The notes under the pieces: generated by a model
What the model was told of the DNA's origin: nothing
Database searches by the model: none
What the model saw: the letters and a program-made list of their open reading frames with translations, nothing else
Position numbers and translations under genes: made by a program
Assembly: GCA_963727235.1 (NCBI GenBank)
Contig: CAVSFZ010000026.1
Span: forward strand, 1-64,000
Source: CAVPTL01 sp963727235
GTDB taxonomy: Bacteria; Actinomycetota; Thermoleophilia; Gaiellales; JAICJC01
Direction of reading: 5' to 3'
Length of the DNA: 64,000 nucleotides
Part shown: one piece after another, positions 1 through 7,371 of the stretch
Layout: the number at the start of each line of letters is the position of its first letter
How positions within the stretch are numbered: position 1 is the first letter of the stretch

Positions 1-15
1 CCCGAGTTTGACTGT

Positions 16-58
16 GGCTGCGGCCTAGACCCTTGTGGCTGCCGCACTGGCTGCCGCA
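16..58. repeat. Left-end integrase arm-type repeats
   Basis: GGCTGCGG (16-23) is followed by two copies of TGGCTGCCGCA (36-46 and 48-58), just beyond the integrase stop codon. The same three motifs occur in the same order and orientation at 9415-9460, at the other end of the element. Repeats shared by both ends and next to int are what arm-type integrase binding sites look like. The binding role is inferred. Confidence 0.55.
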
Positions 59-66
59 AAACTCTT

Positions 67-1227
67 CTACAGCTGCTCGAACATCGCATCGAACGCTGCC
101 ACCGCTGCCTGCCGCTCGCTGGGGTACAGGTGGCCGTAGCGGTCGACGGTGGTGGTGATCGACTTGTGGCCCATGAACACCTTCAGCCCGGTGATCGGCA
201 CGCCCGCCATGATCATCAAGCTGGCGTAGGTGTGGCGGGCCTCATGCATGGTGTAGCGGTCCAGCCCGGCCGCCTCCCAGGCCTTCTCAGAGCGCCACGC
301 CAGGCTATCGCCCGACTCGACTCCCCCACCCACGCGCTGCACCACCAGGCCGCCTACGCGGCCCATCGCCATGCGGTGCTCGAGCAGGACTCGGCGGAGC
401 TCGCCGGTGATCGGCACCGTGCGGGTCTCCCACGACTTGGTGGCGGTCATCTGCTTGGTGCGGTTACACCACGCCCGGCTGACGGTGATCTCGGCCGTGT
501 CCAGGTCGACGCCGTCCCAGTCGAGCGCGCGCAGCTCGCCCAGCCTGAGCCCGGCGTAGAACGCCAGCCCCCACGCTGCCCGGTCCGCGATCGGCACTGC
601 CGCGATCAGCTGCGGCACCATGTCCTTGGCTGCGACGCGGTCACGTCTCTTCTCGCCCCGGGGCAGGTCGACGGTGGTGATCGGGTTTGTGGTCACGCCG
701 CTGTCGGGGTCCTTCATCGCCTGTCGGAGGATCACCCGCAGCGGCATCAACACGTTCTTGATGGTCGACGCTGCCCGGGCCTTGCCGTCCTCCCGGGTGG
801 CGAGCCGGTCGGCGAATGCCTGGATGTGGCTGCGGCGGACGCTGGCGAGCCGCCGCGGGCCCATCTCGGGGTAGATGTGCTGCACCAGGCTCGATTCGTA
901 GCTGGCGATCACCGATGGCTTGAACGTGCGGCCGCTGCGGCTGCGGACCGTGCCCGCACGCATGCCCGCGAGCAGCGCCTCGCCCGCCTGGCGGACGGTG
1001 GTGCCGTCGCTGGCCGTGACGGTGCCGGTGGCTACGCCGGTGATCGCAGTTGCACGCCACGCCCGGGCTGCGGTTTCCGTCGGGAATCGCTTGCGGATCT
1101 TGTCGCGGGTGCCGGTGACCGTCACCATGGCTTCCCAGGTCGGCTTGCAGCGGCAGCGGCCGCCGGTGCCGTCTCTGCCCTGGGGGCAGGTGCGGCTGTG
1201 GATCTTGCGCACGCCGGTGGTGCTCAT
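67..1227 (-). CDS. int: Tyrosine-family site-specific integrase
   Basis: Tyrosine recombinase of 386 aa that would integrate and excise the element. The catalytic set is complete: R228 in GLRLGEL, K264, H328-x-x-R331 in HEARH, H354 in MGHKS and Y364 in DRYGHL. The N-terminus has a Cys cluster (CPQG...CRC, about residues 14-27) followed by a basic strand-rich segment, as in many actinobacterial integrases that bind arm sites. A SAM-like core-binding domain spans about 75-180. I chose the ATG that opens MSTTGVRKIH; an upstream in-frame start would add about 39 low-complexity residues. It is the last gene of the element, transcribed toward the left end, and the repeated arm motifs begin just past its stop. 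Its target is most likely the 3' end of tRNA-Trp. Confidence 0.95.
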   Translation of the reverse strand: MSTTGVRKIHSRTCPQGRDGTGGRCRCKPTWEAMVTVTGTRDKIRKRFPTETAARAWRATAITGVATGTVTASDGTTVRQAGEALLAGMRAGTVRSRSGRTFKPSVIASYESSLVQHIYPEMGPRRLASVRRSHIQAFADRLATREDGKARAASTIKNVLMPLRVILRQAMKDPDSGVTTNPITTVDLPRGEKRRDRVAAKDMVPQLIAAVPIADRAAWGLAFYAGLRLGELRALDWDGVDLDTAEITVSRAWCNRTKQMTATKSWETRTVPITGELRRVLLEHRMAMGRVGGLVVQRVGGGVESGDSLAWRSEKAWEAAGLDRYTMHEARHTYASLMIMAGVPITGLKVFMGHKSITTTVDRYGHLYPSERQAAVAAFDAMFEQL

Positions 1228-1467
1228 GAGCGGCGGGGTGGGTAGGGTGTGCGGTGCATGAGGGTCACTCCTCGTGTCATGGCCCGGGGCGCTGACACGT
1301 CGCCGGGCCGCTTGCGTCGTCTCCGGCATCATACGCCAGCCCACGGGGTCATACGGCGCCTCGCCGCATCCGCCGCCAGTCGGTGAAGTTCATCCACACC
1401 ACGGCGATCCACACCACCCGACACGAGTAGTCCCAGTGCGGCTCGAACGGGCCAGGGGCTGCCCCGG

Positions 1468-2022
1468 TCATACGCCAGCGGCCACGAGAGGCGACAGAAC
1501 GGGCTGGGGCAGGTCATAGTATGGACTCGCCGATTCTGTCGCCGTCGACCCGCATGAAATCTGGGATGCCGGGGTCGAGTTTGGCACCTGCCCCACCCCG
1601 TAGAGCTGCTGACGGCGGGCCCGCTGGACAGTGCGGCGGCTGACACCGGTCCAGGCCACGATGTAGGTGTCGGCCACGGCGTACGACACCAGCGCCCGCA
1701 CCAACCGGTCGCGCTGCTCCGGCGAGAGCTTCCACCGGGCACCGTGGCCAGCTCGGGGCTCGAGCTTCGCCAGCTGCCCGGCCAGCTTGGCCAGGTTGGT
1801 GACCACGTCCACGTCGAGATCGACCCGGGCATCGGCCGAGGCCTCCTCGATCGTGCGGCCGGCGCCGTACCTGCTGCGGGTGGTGCTGTCGGAGCTGAGC
1901 CGCCGTGGCCGGGCCGCACGGCGGTGCACCAGCTCCGCCACCGCCTCCAGCTCGGCGGTCTCGTACACCTCCTCGGTGCCGAACCGCTGCGCATGCCGGA
2001 CGTACTGGTCGGCGGTGGTCAC
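1468..2022 (-). CDS. Element protein with C-terminal-half HTH, function unknown
   Basis: Protein of 184 aa that I do not recognise as a named family. The N-terminal half is charged (ELEAVAELVHRR, then basic). A likely helix-turn-helix lies around residues 125-145 (AWTGVSRRTVQRARR) and follows a segment (KLSPEQRDRLVRALVSYAV) typical of proteins that read DNA. The GTG start overlaps the stop of the upstream HTH gene by 4 bp (GTGA), so the two are translationally coupled. The position between the primase operon and int suggests a regulator or accessory of excision or replication. A small-terminase-like HTH role is possible but less likely, because a better candidate lies at 6397-7053. About 240 bp without a recognisable gene separates it from int. 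Confidence 0.6.
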   Translation of the reverse strand: MTTADQYVRHAQRFGTEEVYETAELEAVAELVHRRAARPRRLSSDSTTRSRYGAGRTIEEASADARVDLDVDVVTNLAKLAGQLAKLEPRAGHGARWKLSPEQRDRLVRALVSYAVADTYIVAWTGVSRRTVQRARRQQLYGVGQVPNSTPASQISCGSTATESASPYYDLPQPVLSPLVAAGV

Positions 2023-2213
2023 CTCATCGCCTGCCGGTCGATCCACCGCTCCAGCTCGGACACAGGCACCAGCCGCACCCGGCCGACATAGACCACGCGC
2101 AGCTCGGGCAAGATGCGCTCGTAGAACACGCTACGGCCAACACCGATCGCATCGGCAGCCTCGTCGGGGCGCAAGGCGATCCGCGCCGCCGGGATCCGGG
2201 GGCGGATACTCAC
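2019..2213 (-). CDS. Small excisionase-like HTH protein
   Basis: Protein of 64 aa starting at GTG (SIRPRIPAAR). The layout is that of HTH_17/MerR-like excisionases: LRPDEAADAIGVGRSVFYE forms the helix-turn-helix, a wing follows (VVYVGRVRLVPVSELERW), and the end is a short basic tail (IDRQAMR). Such proteins bend attachment-site DNA or act as small repressors. GTGA overlaps couple it both to the upstream SWIM protein and to the downstream gene. A second protein of the same type lies at 5051-5254. Which of the two is the true Xis cannot be told from sequence. Confidence 0.75.
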   Translation of the reverse strand: MSIRPRIPAARIALRPDEAADAIGVGRSVFYERILPELRVVYVGRVRLVPVSELERWIDRQAMR

Positions 2214-2440
2214 TGCTCCAGCTCCGACCAGGCCACCATCGCCGCGGCCCGGTGGGAGCAAGGCTTGCCAGCGACACCAGCGGGACATCCACACCTCACC
2301 CTCAGCTCGTCCGCGGTGACGTCATAAACGGCGCTATAGCCCAGCACCAGGGCCCCGTCGGGACCGACGATGAACACCCGGTGGTCGGCCAGCAGCTCGA
2401 GCGCCTTCTCGGCCACCGCAGGGGTTAGCCCGTCAGTCAC
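2210..2440 (-). CDS. Small SWIM-type zinc-finger protein
   Basis: Protein of 76 aa from GTG (TDGLTPAVAEKALELL). The C-terminal half holds a C-x-C-x8-C-x-H motif (CGCPAGVAGKPCSHR), the SWIM zinc-finger signature, preceded by a short beta-rich segment (DHRVFIVGPDG...YDVTADELRVRC). Known SWIM domains bind DNA or proteins in transposases, helicases and recombination factors. Here the domain stands almost alone. The gene overlaps the end of the primase-polymerase gene and is coupled to the next HTH gene, so a replication-accessory role is plausible but inferred. Confidence 0.7.
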   Translation of the reverse strand: MTDGLTPAVAEKALELLADHRVFIVGPDGALVLGYSAVYDVTADELRVRCGCPAGVAGKPCSHRAAAMVAWSELEQ

Positions 2441-3617
2441 GGGTGGCCTCCGGTCCCAGCTTGACCTGGAGCGGGTGTCCCGGCCCCGGCGTGCCGACGT
2501 ATCGGATCCACCCGGCAGACTCGAGAGTCCTGAACCGCCGCCAAAGTGTCTGGCGATGACACTTGAACGCCGCCAGCAGCTCGGGACCAGTCGCCACGAA
2601 CACCCCCGACATCCAGTCTCGGCGCTGCCAGATGTAACAGAGCAGCGCGTATTCATCGATCGTCAACGAGCCGTCGGTGACGCAGTCCACCACCCGGACG
2701 GGAATCTGGGTGAACCCGCCGCTGCGGCGCCCGGGAGCTGGTTCACCCACCGCGCCCTCGCCCAGGACCGTCTGTAGCGCGCTCTCCACCGTGCGCAAAG
2801 CCTCGTGCTCGGGCAGACCAATCTTGATGCCCGTCTGGGCCAGCAGCTGCACGTGCTGGACGCTGGCATCGCCGGTCAGGACCAGCCGGGCGGCAGTGCA
2901 AGCTGCCCAGTACAGGCCGTTGTTGCGGTTGCCCGCCGGCTGCCTGCGAAGCCACCGATGCAGCCCGGAAATTCCCTTGATGCCGTCCACCACCTGGGCG
3001 TCGGAAATCTCGGAGGCGATCACGACCTTGGCGGGCTTGCGCGCCTGCTCGAGGATCGGCTGAGGCAGCTCCAGCACCCCGGTGCGGGGGTGCGCAATCT
3101 CTCCGGAGGGACGCGGCAGCCACCTGCGGCCACGGCTGGGGGCAACCACAAGCAGGTGCGACTGCAGCTCCAGCCCGGGGGACAGTCGGCCACGTAACTC
3201 CCGTTTGTCGACACCATCCGGCAGCGAGAACAGGTAGTGAAATCCTCCGTTTGGAGTCAGCTCCGTCGCGGTCACGTCGGAGAGCCGATGCACGAGCCCG
3301 AAACCTGCGCGCTCCTCCAGCTTGACGAATGCGCCGGCCACGTCGACCGTCTTTAGCTTCAGGTCGACGTCCAGCGCTACGTGGCCGCTCAGGTGCAACA
3401 CCAGGGCTATGTCCCAGCGACCCTCGGAAAACCAGTCGCGCAGGACCTCCGGATCGTTGGAGGCGCCATCCGCGTGGCCAGGGCCGGTCTTGAACGGGGG
3501 CTTTCGAGCACCCGGGACCTCTGGCACCATCGAGAAGCCCAGCTCGGCCAGCTCCAGCGCGGCGGCCACCAGCTCGGGACCAGTGGCCGCCGCGTCGTCG
3601 TGCACCAGCTCAAGCAT
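2433..3617 (-). CDS. Bifunctional primase-polymerase (Prim-Pol) with C-terminal winged helix
   Basis: Protein of 394 aa. The N-terminal 200 residues fit the bifunctional DNA primase/polymerase domain of plasmids and phages: an early helix (ELGFSMVPEV), a KPPFKTG segment, then WDIALVLHLSGHVALDVDLK with the metal-binding D83-x-D85, and later GFHYLFSLPDG. No helicase domain follows. The C-terminal part (about 300-385, LTIDEYALLCYIW...HRQTLWRRFRTLESAGW) looks like a winged HTH that could recognise an origin. Prim-Pol genes are typical of self-replicating mobile elements, including phiRv1. The gene heads the downstream part of the early operon and overlaps the SWIM gene by 8 bp. It suggests the excised element primes its own replication. 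Confidence 0.88.
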   Translation of the reverse strand: MLELVHDDAAATGPELVAAALELAELGFSMVPEVPGARKPPFKTGPGHADGASNDPEVLRDWFSEGRWDIALVLHLSGHVALDVDLKLKTVDVAGAFVKLEERAGFGLVHRLSDVTATELTPNGGFHYLFSLPDGVDKRELRGRLSPGLELQSHLLVVAPSRGRRWLPRPSGEIAHPRTGVLELPQPILEQARKPAKVVIASEISDAQVVDGIKGISGLHRWLRRQPAGNRNNGLYWAACTAARLVLTGDASVQHVQLLAQTGIKIGLPEHEALRTVESALQTVLGEGAVGEPAPGRRSGGFTQIPVRVVDCVTDGSLTIDEYALLCYIWQRRDWMSGVFVATGPELLAAFKCHRQTLWRRFRTLESAGWIRYVGTPGPGHPLQVKLGPEATRD

Positions 3618-3619
3618 CC

Positions 3620-3871
3620 CTAGCCGGCGCTCTTGCGCGGATATTCGAGGGAGTACTGCTCGTTCACCTGCGCCAGAGCCCGGTCGATCATCACTCGGAC
3701 GGTCTCGATCGCAGCTCGCAGCTCGGGGTCGACCTCGCTGTCGAACCGCGTCACCCCCAGCACAATCTGACGCCGAGCAGCATGTAGGTCCTCACGGGCG
3801 TCAACCAGCTGGTGCCAGCGGTCATCCCGGCCGGTGCCAGCAGCTTTCTTTGCTTTCGCGATAGTGCCCAT
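3620..3871 (-). CDS. Small helical element protein, unknown function
   Basis: Protein of 83 aa, not recognised. A basic lysine/alanine-rich start (TIAKAKKAAGTG) is followed by two long amphipathic helices (WHQLVDAREDLHAARRQIV and ELRAAIETVRVMIDRALAQV), so a small coiled-coil or dimeric protein is likely. It lies between the SSB-like gene, whose stop overlaps its start by 1 bp, and the Prim-Pol gene, 2 bp downstream. The tight spacing argues for a real gene that works with the replication proteins. Confidence 0.6.
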   Translation of the reverse strand: MGTIAKAKKAAGTGRDDRWHQLVDAREDLHAARRQIVLGVTRFDSEVDPELRAAIETVRVMIDRALAQVNEQYSLEYPRKSAG

Positions 3872-4413
3872 TAGAACGGAATCCCGTCGTCTTCCACGGC
3901 CACCGTCGGCGCAGGACTCGACTCGGGTTCCACGGTGCCCTCGAGCACCCTGGTCTCGTCACCCTCGGGGATCCCGTAGGCGCGGGCCACCTCGTCGATA
4001 GACATGATGCGGCCACCCCGGACCGGAGTGTCCATGGTCAGGGGCGTAGTCACCATCCACCCCCACGGTTCGACCTCCTTGCCCAGCTCGGCGTTGTAGT
4101 ACTTGGGCCGCTTCTCCGCACTCCGCTGAATCGCGCAAGGCTGGCCCGTCTTCACGCCGGACTTCTTGATCTTCTTGAACAGATTGCTGTTCAGCCACAC
4201 CGTCCACCGCTTGCCCGTGGCGTCCACCGGCTCGATCAGTGGATCAGACGCGTTGTCCGGCTTCATGATCGGCGGGAACGCCGCCATCACCAGCGGATTG
4301 GGATGATCCGGGTTTCCCGGGTCCCACGTTTCAGGAAACGGCTCACTCACCGACTTGAGCCGACGGTCGCTCGCCTCAGCGAGCTCCTGCAGAACAGGTT
4401 CGTTTGTGGCCAT
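3871..4413 (-). CDS. Putative SSB-like single-strand DNA-binding protein
   Basis: Protein of 180 aa ending in EDDGIPF, which closely matches the acidic DDxIPF tip that bacterial SSB proteins use to recruit replication and repair enzymes. A strand-rich middle (GKRWTVWLNSNLFKKIKKSG...GQPCAIQR, about residues 67-100) could be an OB fold, and a flexible acidic linker (about 155-172) precedes the tip. The overall sequence is not that of canonical SSB, so the call rests on the tip, the linker and its place directly upstream of the Prim-Pol operon genes. An alternative is a phage protein of unrelated fold that uses the same tip to bind host partners. It starts at ATG 28 bp after the preceding gene. 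Confidence 0.55.
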   Translation of the reverse strand: MATNEPVLQELAEASDRRLKSVSEPFPETWDPGNPDHPNPLVMAAFPPIMKPDNASDPLIEPVDATGKRWTVWLNSNLFKKIKKSGVKTGQPCAIQRSAEKRPKYYNAELGKEVEPWGWMVTTPLTMDTPVRGGRIMSIDEVARAYGIPEGDETRVLEGTVEPESSPAPTVAVEDDGIPF

Positions 4414-4441
4414 TAGTGGCCTCCTTCTTCTTCGATGGTGG

Positions 4442-4705
4442 TCATAGCGCCCAGTCCCACTTCGGGAAATCGTCAGCGGTCAGGAGGCCGCTTTCGATCA
4501 GCAGCTCACGCATGCGCCGCTTGTAGCCAGGCCGCATCTCTGCCCAGGTGTCATCCGTAAATGGAGTGACGCTGGTGATGAATGGCGCGGTCTCACAGAC
4601 CGTGACCAGCTTTTCTCGCCAGCTGTTCTCGGGAGCGACGATTGACCAGACGATCTCAGCCAAGGCCTCGCCAACTCCTTCGGGTGTCGTCGTGGCCGTA
4701 GTCAC
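4442..4705 (-). CDS. Small element protein, unknown function
   Basis: Protein of 87 aa from a GTG that overlaps the upstream stop (GTGA). I do not recognise it. It is mixed alpha/beta and Trp-rich for its size (IVWSIVAPENSW, DTWAEMRPGYKRRMRELL, DFPKWDWAL at the very end). No signal peptide, membrane segment or metal motif is visible. It sits between another small early-operon protein and the SSB-like gene. Confidence 0.6.
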   Translation of the reverse strand: MTTATTTPEGVGEALAEIVWSIVAPENSWREKLVTVCETAPFITSVTPFTDDTWAEMRPGYKRRMRELLIESGLLTADDFPKWDWAL

Positions 4706-4917
4706 GACGCCAGCTCGAATTCGCGGTAGTCCTTCTGGGCGGTGCGGACTGCGAGCTGGGCACGCTCCAGCCAGCTGGCGGCCCACTCATCCTCCTCCTG
4801 CTCCAGCAGGCGGGTGATGTCCCAGAATGCCGCGCTCAGGCTGGTGTTGATATCGACCCGGGGCTGGCCAACGACTGACCGGCCATCGGGGGTTAGATGT
4901 ACGATGCTGCTAGACAC
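4702..4917 (-). CDS. Small element protein, unknown function
   Basis: Protein of 71 aa from GTG. An AAGGAGAA Shine-Dalgarno lies 5 nt upstream, the clearest ribosome-binding site of the early operon, which supports this start. A short beta segment (SSIVHLTPDGRSVVGQPRVD) is followed by an acidic amphipathic helix (SLSAAFWDITRLLEQEEDEWAASWLERAQLAVR). No family recognised. About 130 bp without a gene separates it from the upstream HTH gene at 5051-5254. Confidence 0.6.
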   Translation of the reverse strand: MSSSIVHLTPDGRSVVGQPRVDINTSLSAAFWDITRLLEQEEDEWAASWLERAQLAVRTAQKDYREFELAS

Positions 4918-5050
4918 GAGAATTCTCCTTCTCGGTTGATTGGGTGTTTGATGTCGGGTGGGCCCGGTTCGGCGCGGAACCGGGCACACCACTCGCCTTA
5001 CCTTCTGCGGGCCCAGGGCCGAAGGGCGCCCCCGCTTCCTGTCGCTTGCA

Positions 5051-5254
5051 TCAGGCGGCTTCACCACCCCGGGAGGCACCCACCTCAAGCTGCTCCGCGA
5101 CCCACCGCTCAAAGCTCTCGCGGGGAACACGGATGCGACGCGGCGTCGGCCGGATGTAGGGAATCCCGGAACTGCGGATCACCTCGTAGGCTCGGCTCTC
5201 GTCGATCTCGAGCTCGGCGGCCACTTCCCTTACAGTCATCATCGATGTGCTCAT
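5051..5254 (-). CDS. Excisionase/Cro-like HTH protein
   Basis: Protein of 67 aa: TVREVAAELEIDESRAYEVIRSSG is an HTH_17/excisionase-type helix-turn-helix, followed by a wing strand (PYIRPTPRRIRVPRESFERWV) and a short tail. It is the first gene of the leftward early operon and is divergent from the plus-strand gene at 5309. That is the place of a Cro or Xis protein opposite a repressor in temperate phages and satellites. A role in controlling the 5255-5308 promoter region is inferred from position. Confidence 0.75.
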   Translation of the reverse strand: MSTSMMTVREVAAELEIDESRAYEVIRSSGIPYIRPTPRRIRVPRESFERWVAEQLEVGASRGGEAA

Positions 5255-5272
5255 GGCCGTAGTCTGCGGACG

Positions 5273-5308
5273 CTTGCGCTACTTGCGCAACTTCTGTACG
5301 CTCCAACC
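5273..5308 (+). promoter_or_regulatory. Divergent control region with -10 box at the regulator start
   Basis: CTTGCGC occurs twice, 9 bp apart (5273-5279 and 5282-5288), and could form an operator. A TACGCT -10 box (5297-5302) has TTGCGC 17 bp upstream and ends 6 nt before the GTG start at 5309, so the plus-strand gene may be leaderless. No other clear promoter lies between the divergent genes. Confidence 0.4.
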
Positions 5309-6046
5309 GTGACATCGCACGCCGACTCCCTCACGTACGCCGAGTTTCTGCGCTGGACGCCGGCGGCCGAAGACGGGCCCCGGCCGGTGCCGCTGAGCTG
5401 GGGGTTGCACTGGCTGCGGGGCCCGGCCGTCCCCCGCGGAGACGCGATCGTCCTGGAGCCCAGCTCGGCCCAGCGGTTCACGCACGGCTCCAACGGCTCA
5501 GCCGCGTTCGACCTGCTGTCGGTCCACACGATCGACGACGCATGTCGCTACGCCGCCAAGCACGGCCTCCTGCACCACGGCGACCCGGACGGGGAGCTGC
5601 GCGAGTCCTGGGCCGACTGGGAAGCCGCGATCGACAACCTCCAGCTGGTGGCCAACTACGCCACCTCGATCGCCAACCCATACGAGCCGGGAGTGTCCGA
5701 AGCTGGCATCCTCGATGACCAGCCAGACCTGTCCTGGTCGGAGCGGGAACGCCACGCCATGTCCGCGGTGGAGATGCAGGTGCGCAACCACCTGAAGGAG
5801 GGCCGCGGTGTCCGGGTGGAGTTCTCACCGGACCGGCGTGCCTACTTCGCCGAGCCCCCGCACCTGCTGGCGCTGGCCTACGTCGACCTGGCCGAGCAGG
5901 TAGTCACGGGGCTCGGCCCGGTGCGGTGCGGGAGCTGCAGCCGGTCGTTCCAGCCACGACGGACAGGTGGTCGCCGACAGCAGTTCTGCTCGCCCCGGTG
6001 CGCGGCAACCGCCCGCAAGCGCCGCGAGCGCGGCCAGCCCGCCTAG
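5309..6046 (+). CDS. Divergent zinc-finger protein, putative element regulator
   Basis: Protein of 245 aa, the only plus-strand gene of the element. The N-terminal 170 residues match nothing I recognise. The C-terminal 45 residues carry a C-x2-C...C-x3-C zinc ribbon (CGSCSRSF...FCSPRCAATARKRRER) with a basic end, a type often found at the C-terminus of actinobacterial DNA-associated proteins and reminiscent of CGNR fingers. Its position, alone and divergent from the excisionase-like gene, is where phages keep the immunity repressor. No HTH is evident, so a repressor role is an inference from place rather than from motif. The GTG start is supported by the adjacent -10 box. Confidence 0.6.
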   Translation: MTSHADSLTYAEFLRWTPAAEDGPRPVPLSWGLHWLRGPAVPRGDAIVLEPSSAQRFTHGSNGSAAFDLLSVHTIDDACRYAAKHGLLHHGDPDGELRESWADWEAAIDNLQLVANYATSIANPYEPGVSEAGILDDQPDLSWSERERHAMSAVEMQVRNHLKEGRGVRVEFSPDRRAYFAEPPHLLALAYVDLAEQVVTGLGPVRCGSCSRSFQPRRTGGRRQQFCSPRCAATARKRRERGQPA

Positions 6047-6304
6047 CGGGACCCCTGTTACAAGTCTGAACACCCCACAATCGCTGTCCCAGAGCGGCCT
6101 TGCGAGGGGTCGCCGGAGGGGTGCGTGTTACTTATTATTGGAGCGTGTTACAACTTTCTGTCACAAGGGTCTCTACCTGACCCCCCGCAAAGCCCGTCCC
6201 AGAGCGGCGTGGAGCAATTGTGAAAATGTTACGCACTTTTTCCCCTATATAGAACAGATAGAGGGGGTGTGGGGGGAGCTGTTTCAAGCCCGAGCTACGC
6301 GCAT
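6047..6304. other. Gene-free low-GC segment with short repeats, candidate origin/control region
   Basis: No gene is seen here. The segment is less GC-rich than its surroundings (for example around 6126-6160 and 6221-6262). It holds four TGTTAC words on the plus strand (6056, 6126, 6146, 6227) and two copies of GTCCCAGAGCGG (6086-6097 and 6196-6207). It lies between the regulator and the late genes of a Prim-Pol element, so a replication origin or late-gene control region is possible. This is inference. Confidence 0.3.
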
Positions 6305-6400
6305 GAAAAAATGGTGCCAGGCACCAATTATTCGTGACACTCGGCACGATTGGCACAGATTCATACCAGCTGAAAAACGGTGCCTGGCACCGTTATTCAC
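6305..6400. repeat. REP-like palindrome pair inside the element
   Basis: Unit 1 (about 6305-6337) has core TGGTGCCAGGCACCA. Unit 2 (about 6371-6400) has core CGGTGCCTGGCACCG and ends in GTTATTCAC. The central A/T shows the two are in opposite orientation. The same family occurs at 20954-20986 and as a pair at 42753-42831 in the host chromosome. The stop codon of the small terminase gene (6397-6399) lies inside unit 2. Confidence 0.85.
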
Positions 6401-7053
6401 GGGGCGATCACGCGGATCCGTTTGGGCGCCTTGCCGTACTCCTCGAGCACCGCTTCCCGCCACACCCGCAGGTCCGCCAGGGGGACGTCCTGGCGCTTGC
6501 CGTAGTCGCGCAGCTCCGCGTCGGTCGGCGCCAGGTAGCCGCGGCCCTTCACCCGGCGCATCGGCGGCGGCATCGCAAACGTGGGAATCCCATCTCCGTT
6601 CACGGTCCGCACCTTCAGCCCGTGGTCGGCCTCGTCCTCGAGCAGCGACAGCACCCACTGGCCCTCGTAGCGGACGTGCAAGCGGCCGTCCAGCAGCAGC
6701 TGGGTGGGACTGAGCAGGCGCCCGCCCTCCGGGACAGACTCCGCCTCCGGCATCCGCCGCAACCGGCGCTCCAGGGCATGGTTTAGCCGCTCCTCCGCAG
6801 CTCGGGCCTTCTCGACAGACTTGTACAGCGGGTGTGCGACCTCCTGGTCGTGATAGCCCGCGGCGACCCGGGGGGAGCCGGCTTCCCGCCAGGCGGTGAT
6901 CGCAGCCGACATCGAGTCCAGCGACCGCGCCCAGCTTGAGATCGTGTCGATCGTGGTGGGTGTCAGCCGGTTGGCGGCGCTGAACTCGGCCACCCGTTCC
7001 CGCCACCGGCGCCGGGCGGTCGCTGACAGCCCGTTTGGTGCCCTGCGGCTCAT
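6397..7053 (-). CDS. P27-like small terminase subunit
   Basis: Protein of 218 aa. The N-terminal 90 residues resemble P27-family small terminases: SATARRRWRERVAEF, then LTPTTIDTISSWARSLDSMSAAITAWRE, a Gly/Pro turn, HPLYKSVEKARAAEERLNHAL. These recognise viral DNA for packaging. The C-terminal 120 residues are an unassigned extension ending in a basic alpha/beta segment (DLRVWREAVLEEYGKAPKRIRVIAP). No large terminase is present, so packaging would need a partner from a helper phage if the element is packaged at all. The TGA stop lies inside a REP-like unit. Confidence 0.6.
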   Translation of the reverse strand: MSRRAPNGLSATARRRWRERVAEFSAANRLTPTTIDTISSWARSLDSMSAAITAWREAGSPRVAAGYHDQEVAHPLYKSVEKARAAEERLNHALERRLRRMPEAESVPEGGRLLSPTQLLLDGRLHVRYEGQWVLSLLEDEADHGLKVRTVNGDGIPTFAMPPPMRRVKGRGYLAPTDAELRDYGKRQDVPLADLRVWREAVLEEYGKAPKRIRVIAP

Positions 7054-7371
7054 GGCGTGGCCCGCCGAGGGGCTTTGAGAAAAATGACCCCTGGATCGCC
7101 TGTTGACCTATGGGCTTTCCCCATAGCAAAGGCGCTGAAAGAGCAAACCGTGCCCCCTACCCATGCCCACCCTGCAGCGGCGGTGGGTGTCGGCTCGCTC
7201 GCGTGGGTGGTGGTGATCGTTGGGCGTATGGGTGTGGTGGGTGGCGCGGCCTGGGGGTAGGGGTGCCGGTGCGCGTGGCGCCGGGCCCACCGCCTCCACC
7301 TCGTCCCCCCAGTCACGTGCCCCGCCCGTGCCTGCGATGCTGGTGCGCTGGCACCCGCGGGGCTGTCCCGG
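7054..7371. other. Gene-free segment upstream of small terminase
   Basis: About 320 bp in which I support no gene. The plus strand is G-rich around 7190-7270. A perfect stem-loop, CTATGGG (7108-7114), 5-nt loop, CCCATAG (7120-7126), lies 55 bp upstream of the small terminase start. Packaging sites often lie beside small terminase genes, so a cos/pac role is possible but not shown. The Pro/His/Thr-rich minus-strand reading frame across it looks non-coding. Confidence 0.35.

Noticed and set aside
1..35. Left attachment core (copy of the tRNA-Trp 3' end)
   Set aside because: No match to the tRNA-Trp 3' segment in the first bases of the window; it must lie outside if the element model is right.
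1228..1467. Hidden gene between int and the HTH gene
   Set aside because: Frames here are short shadows without start signals or motifs.
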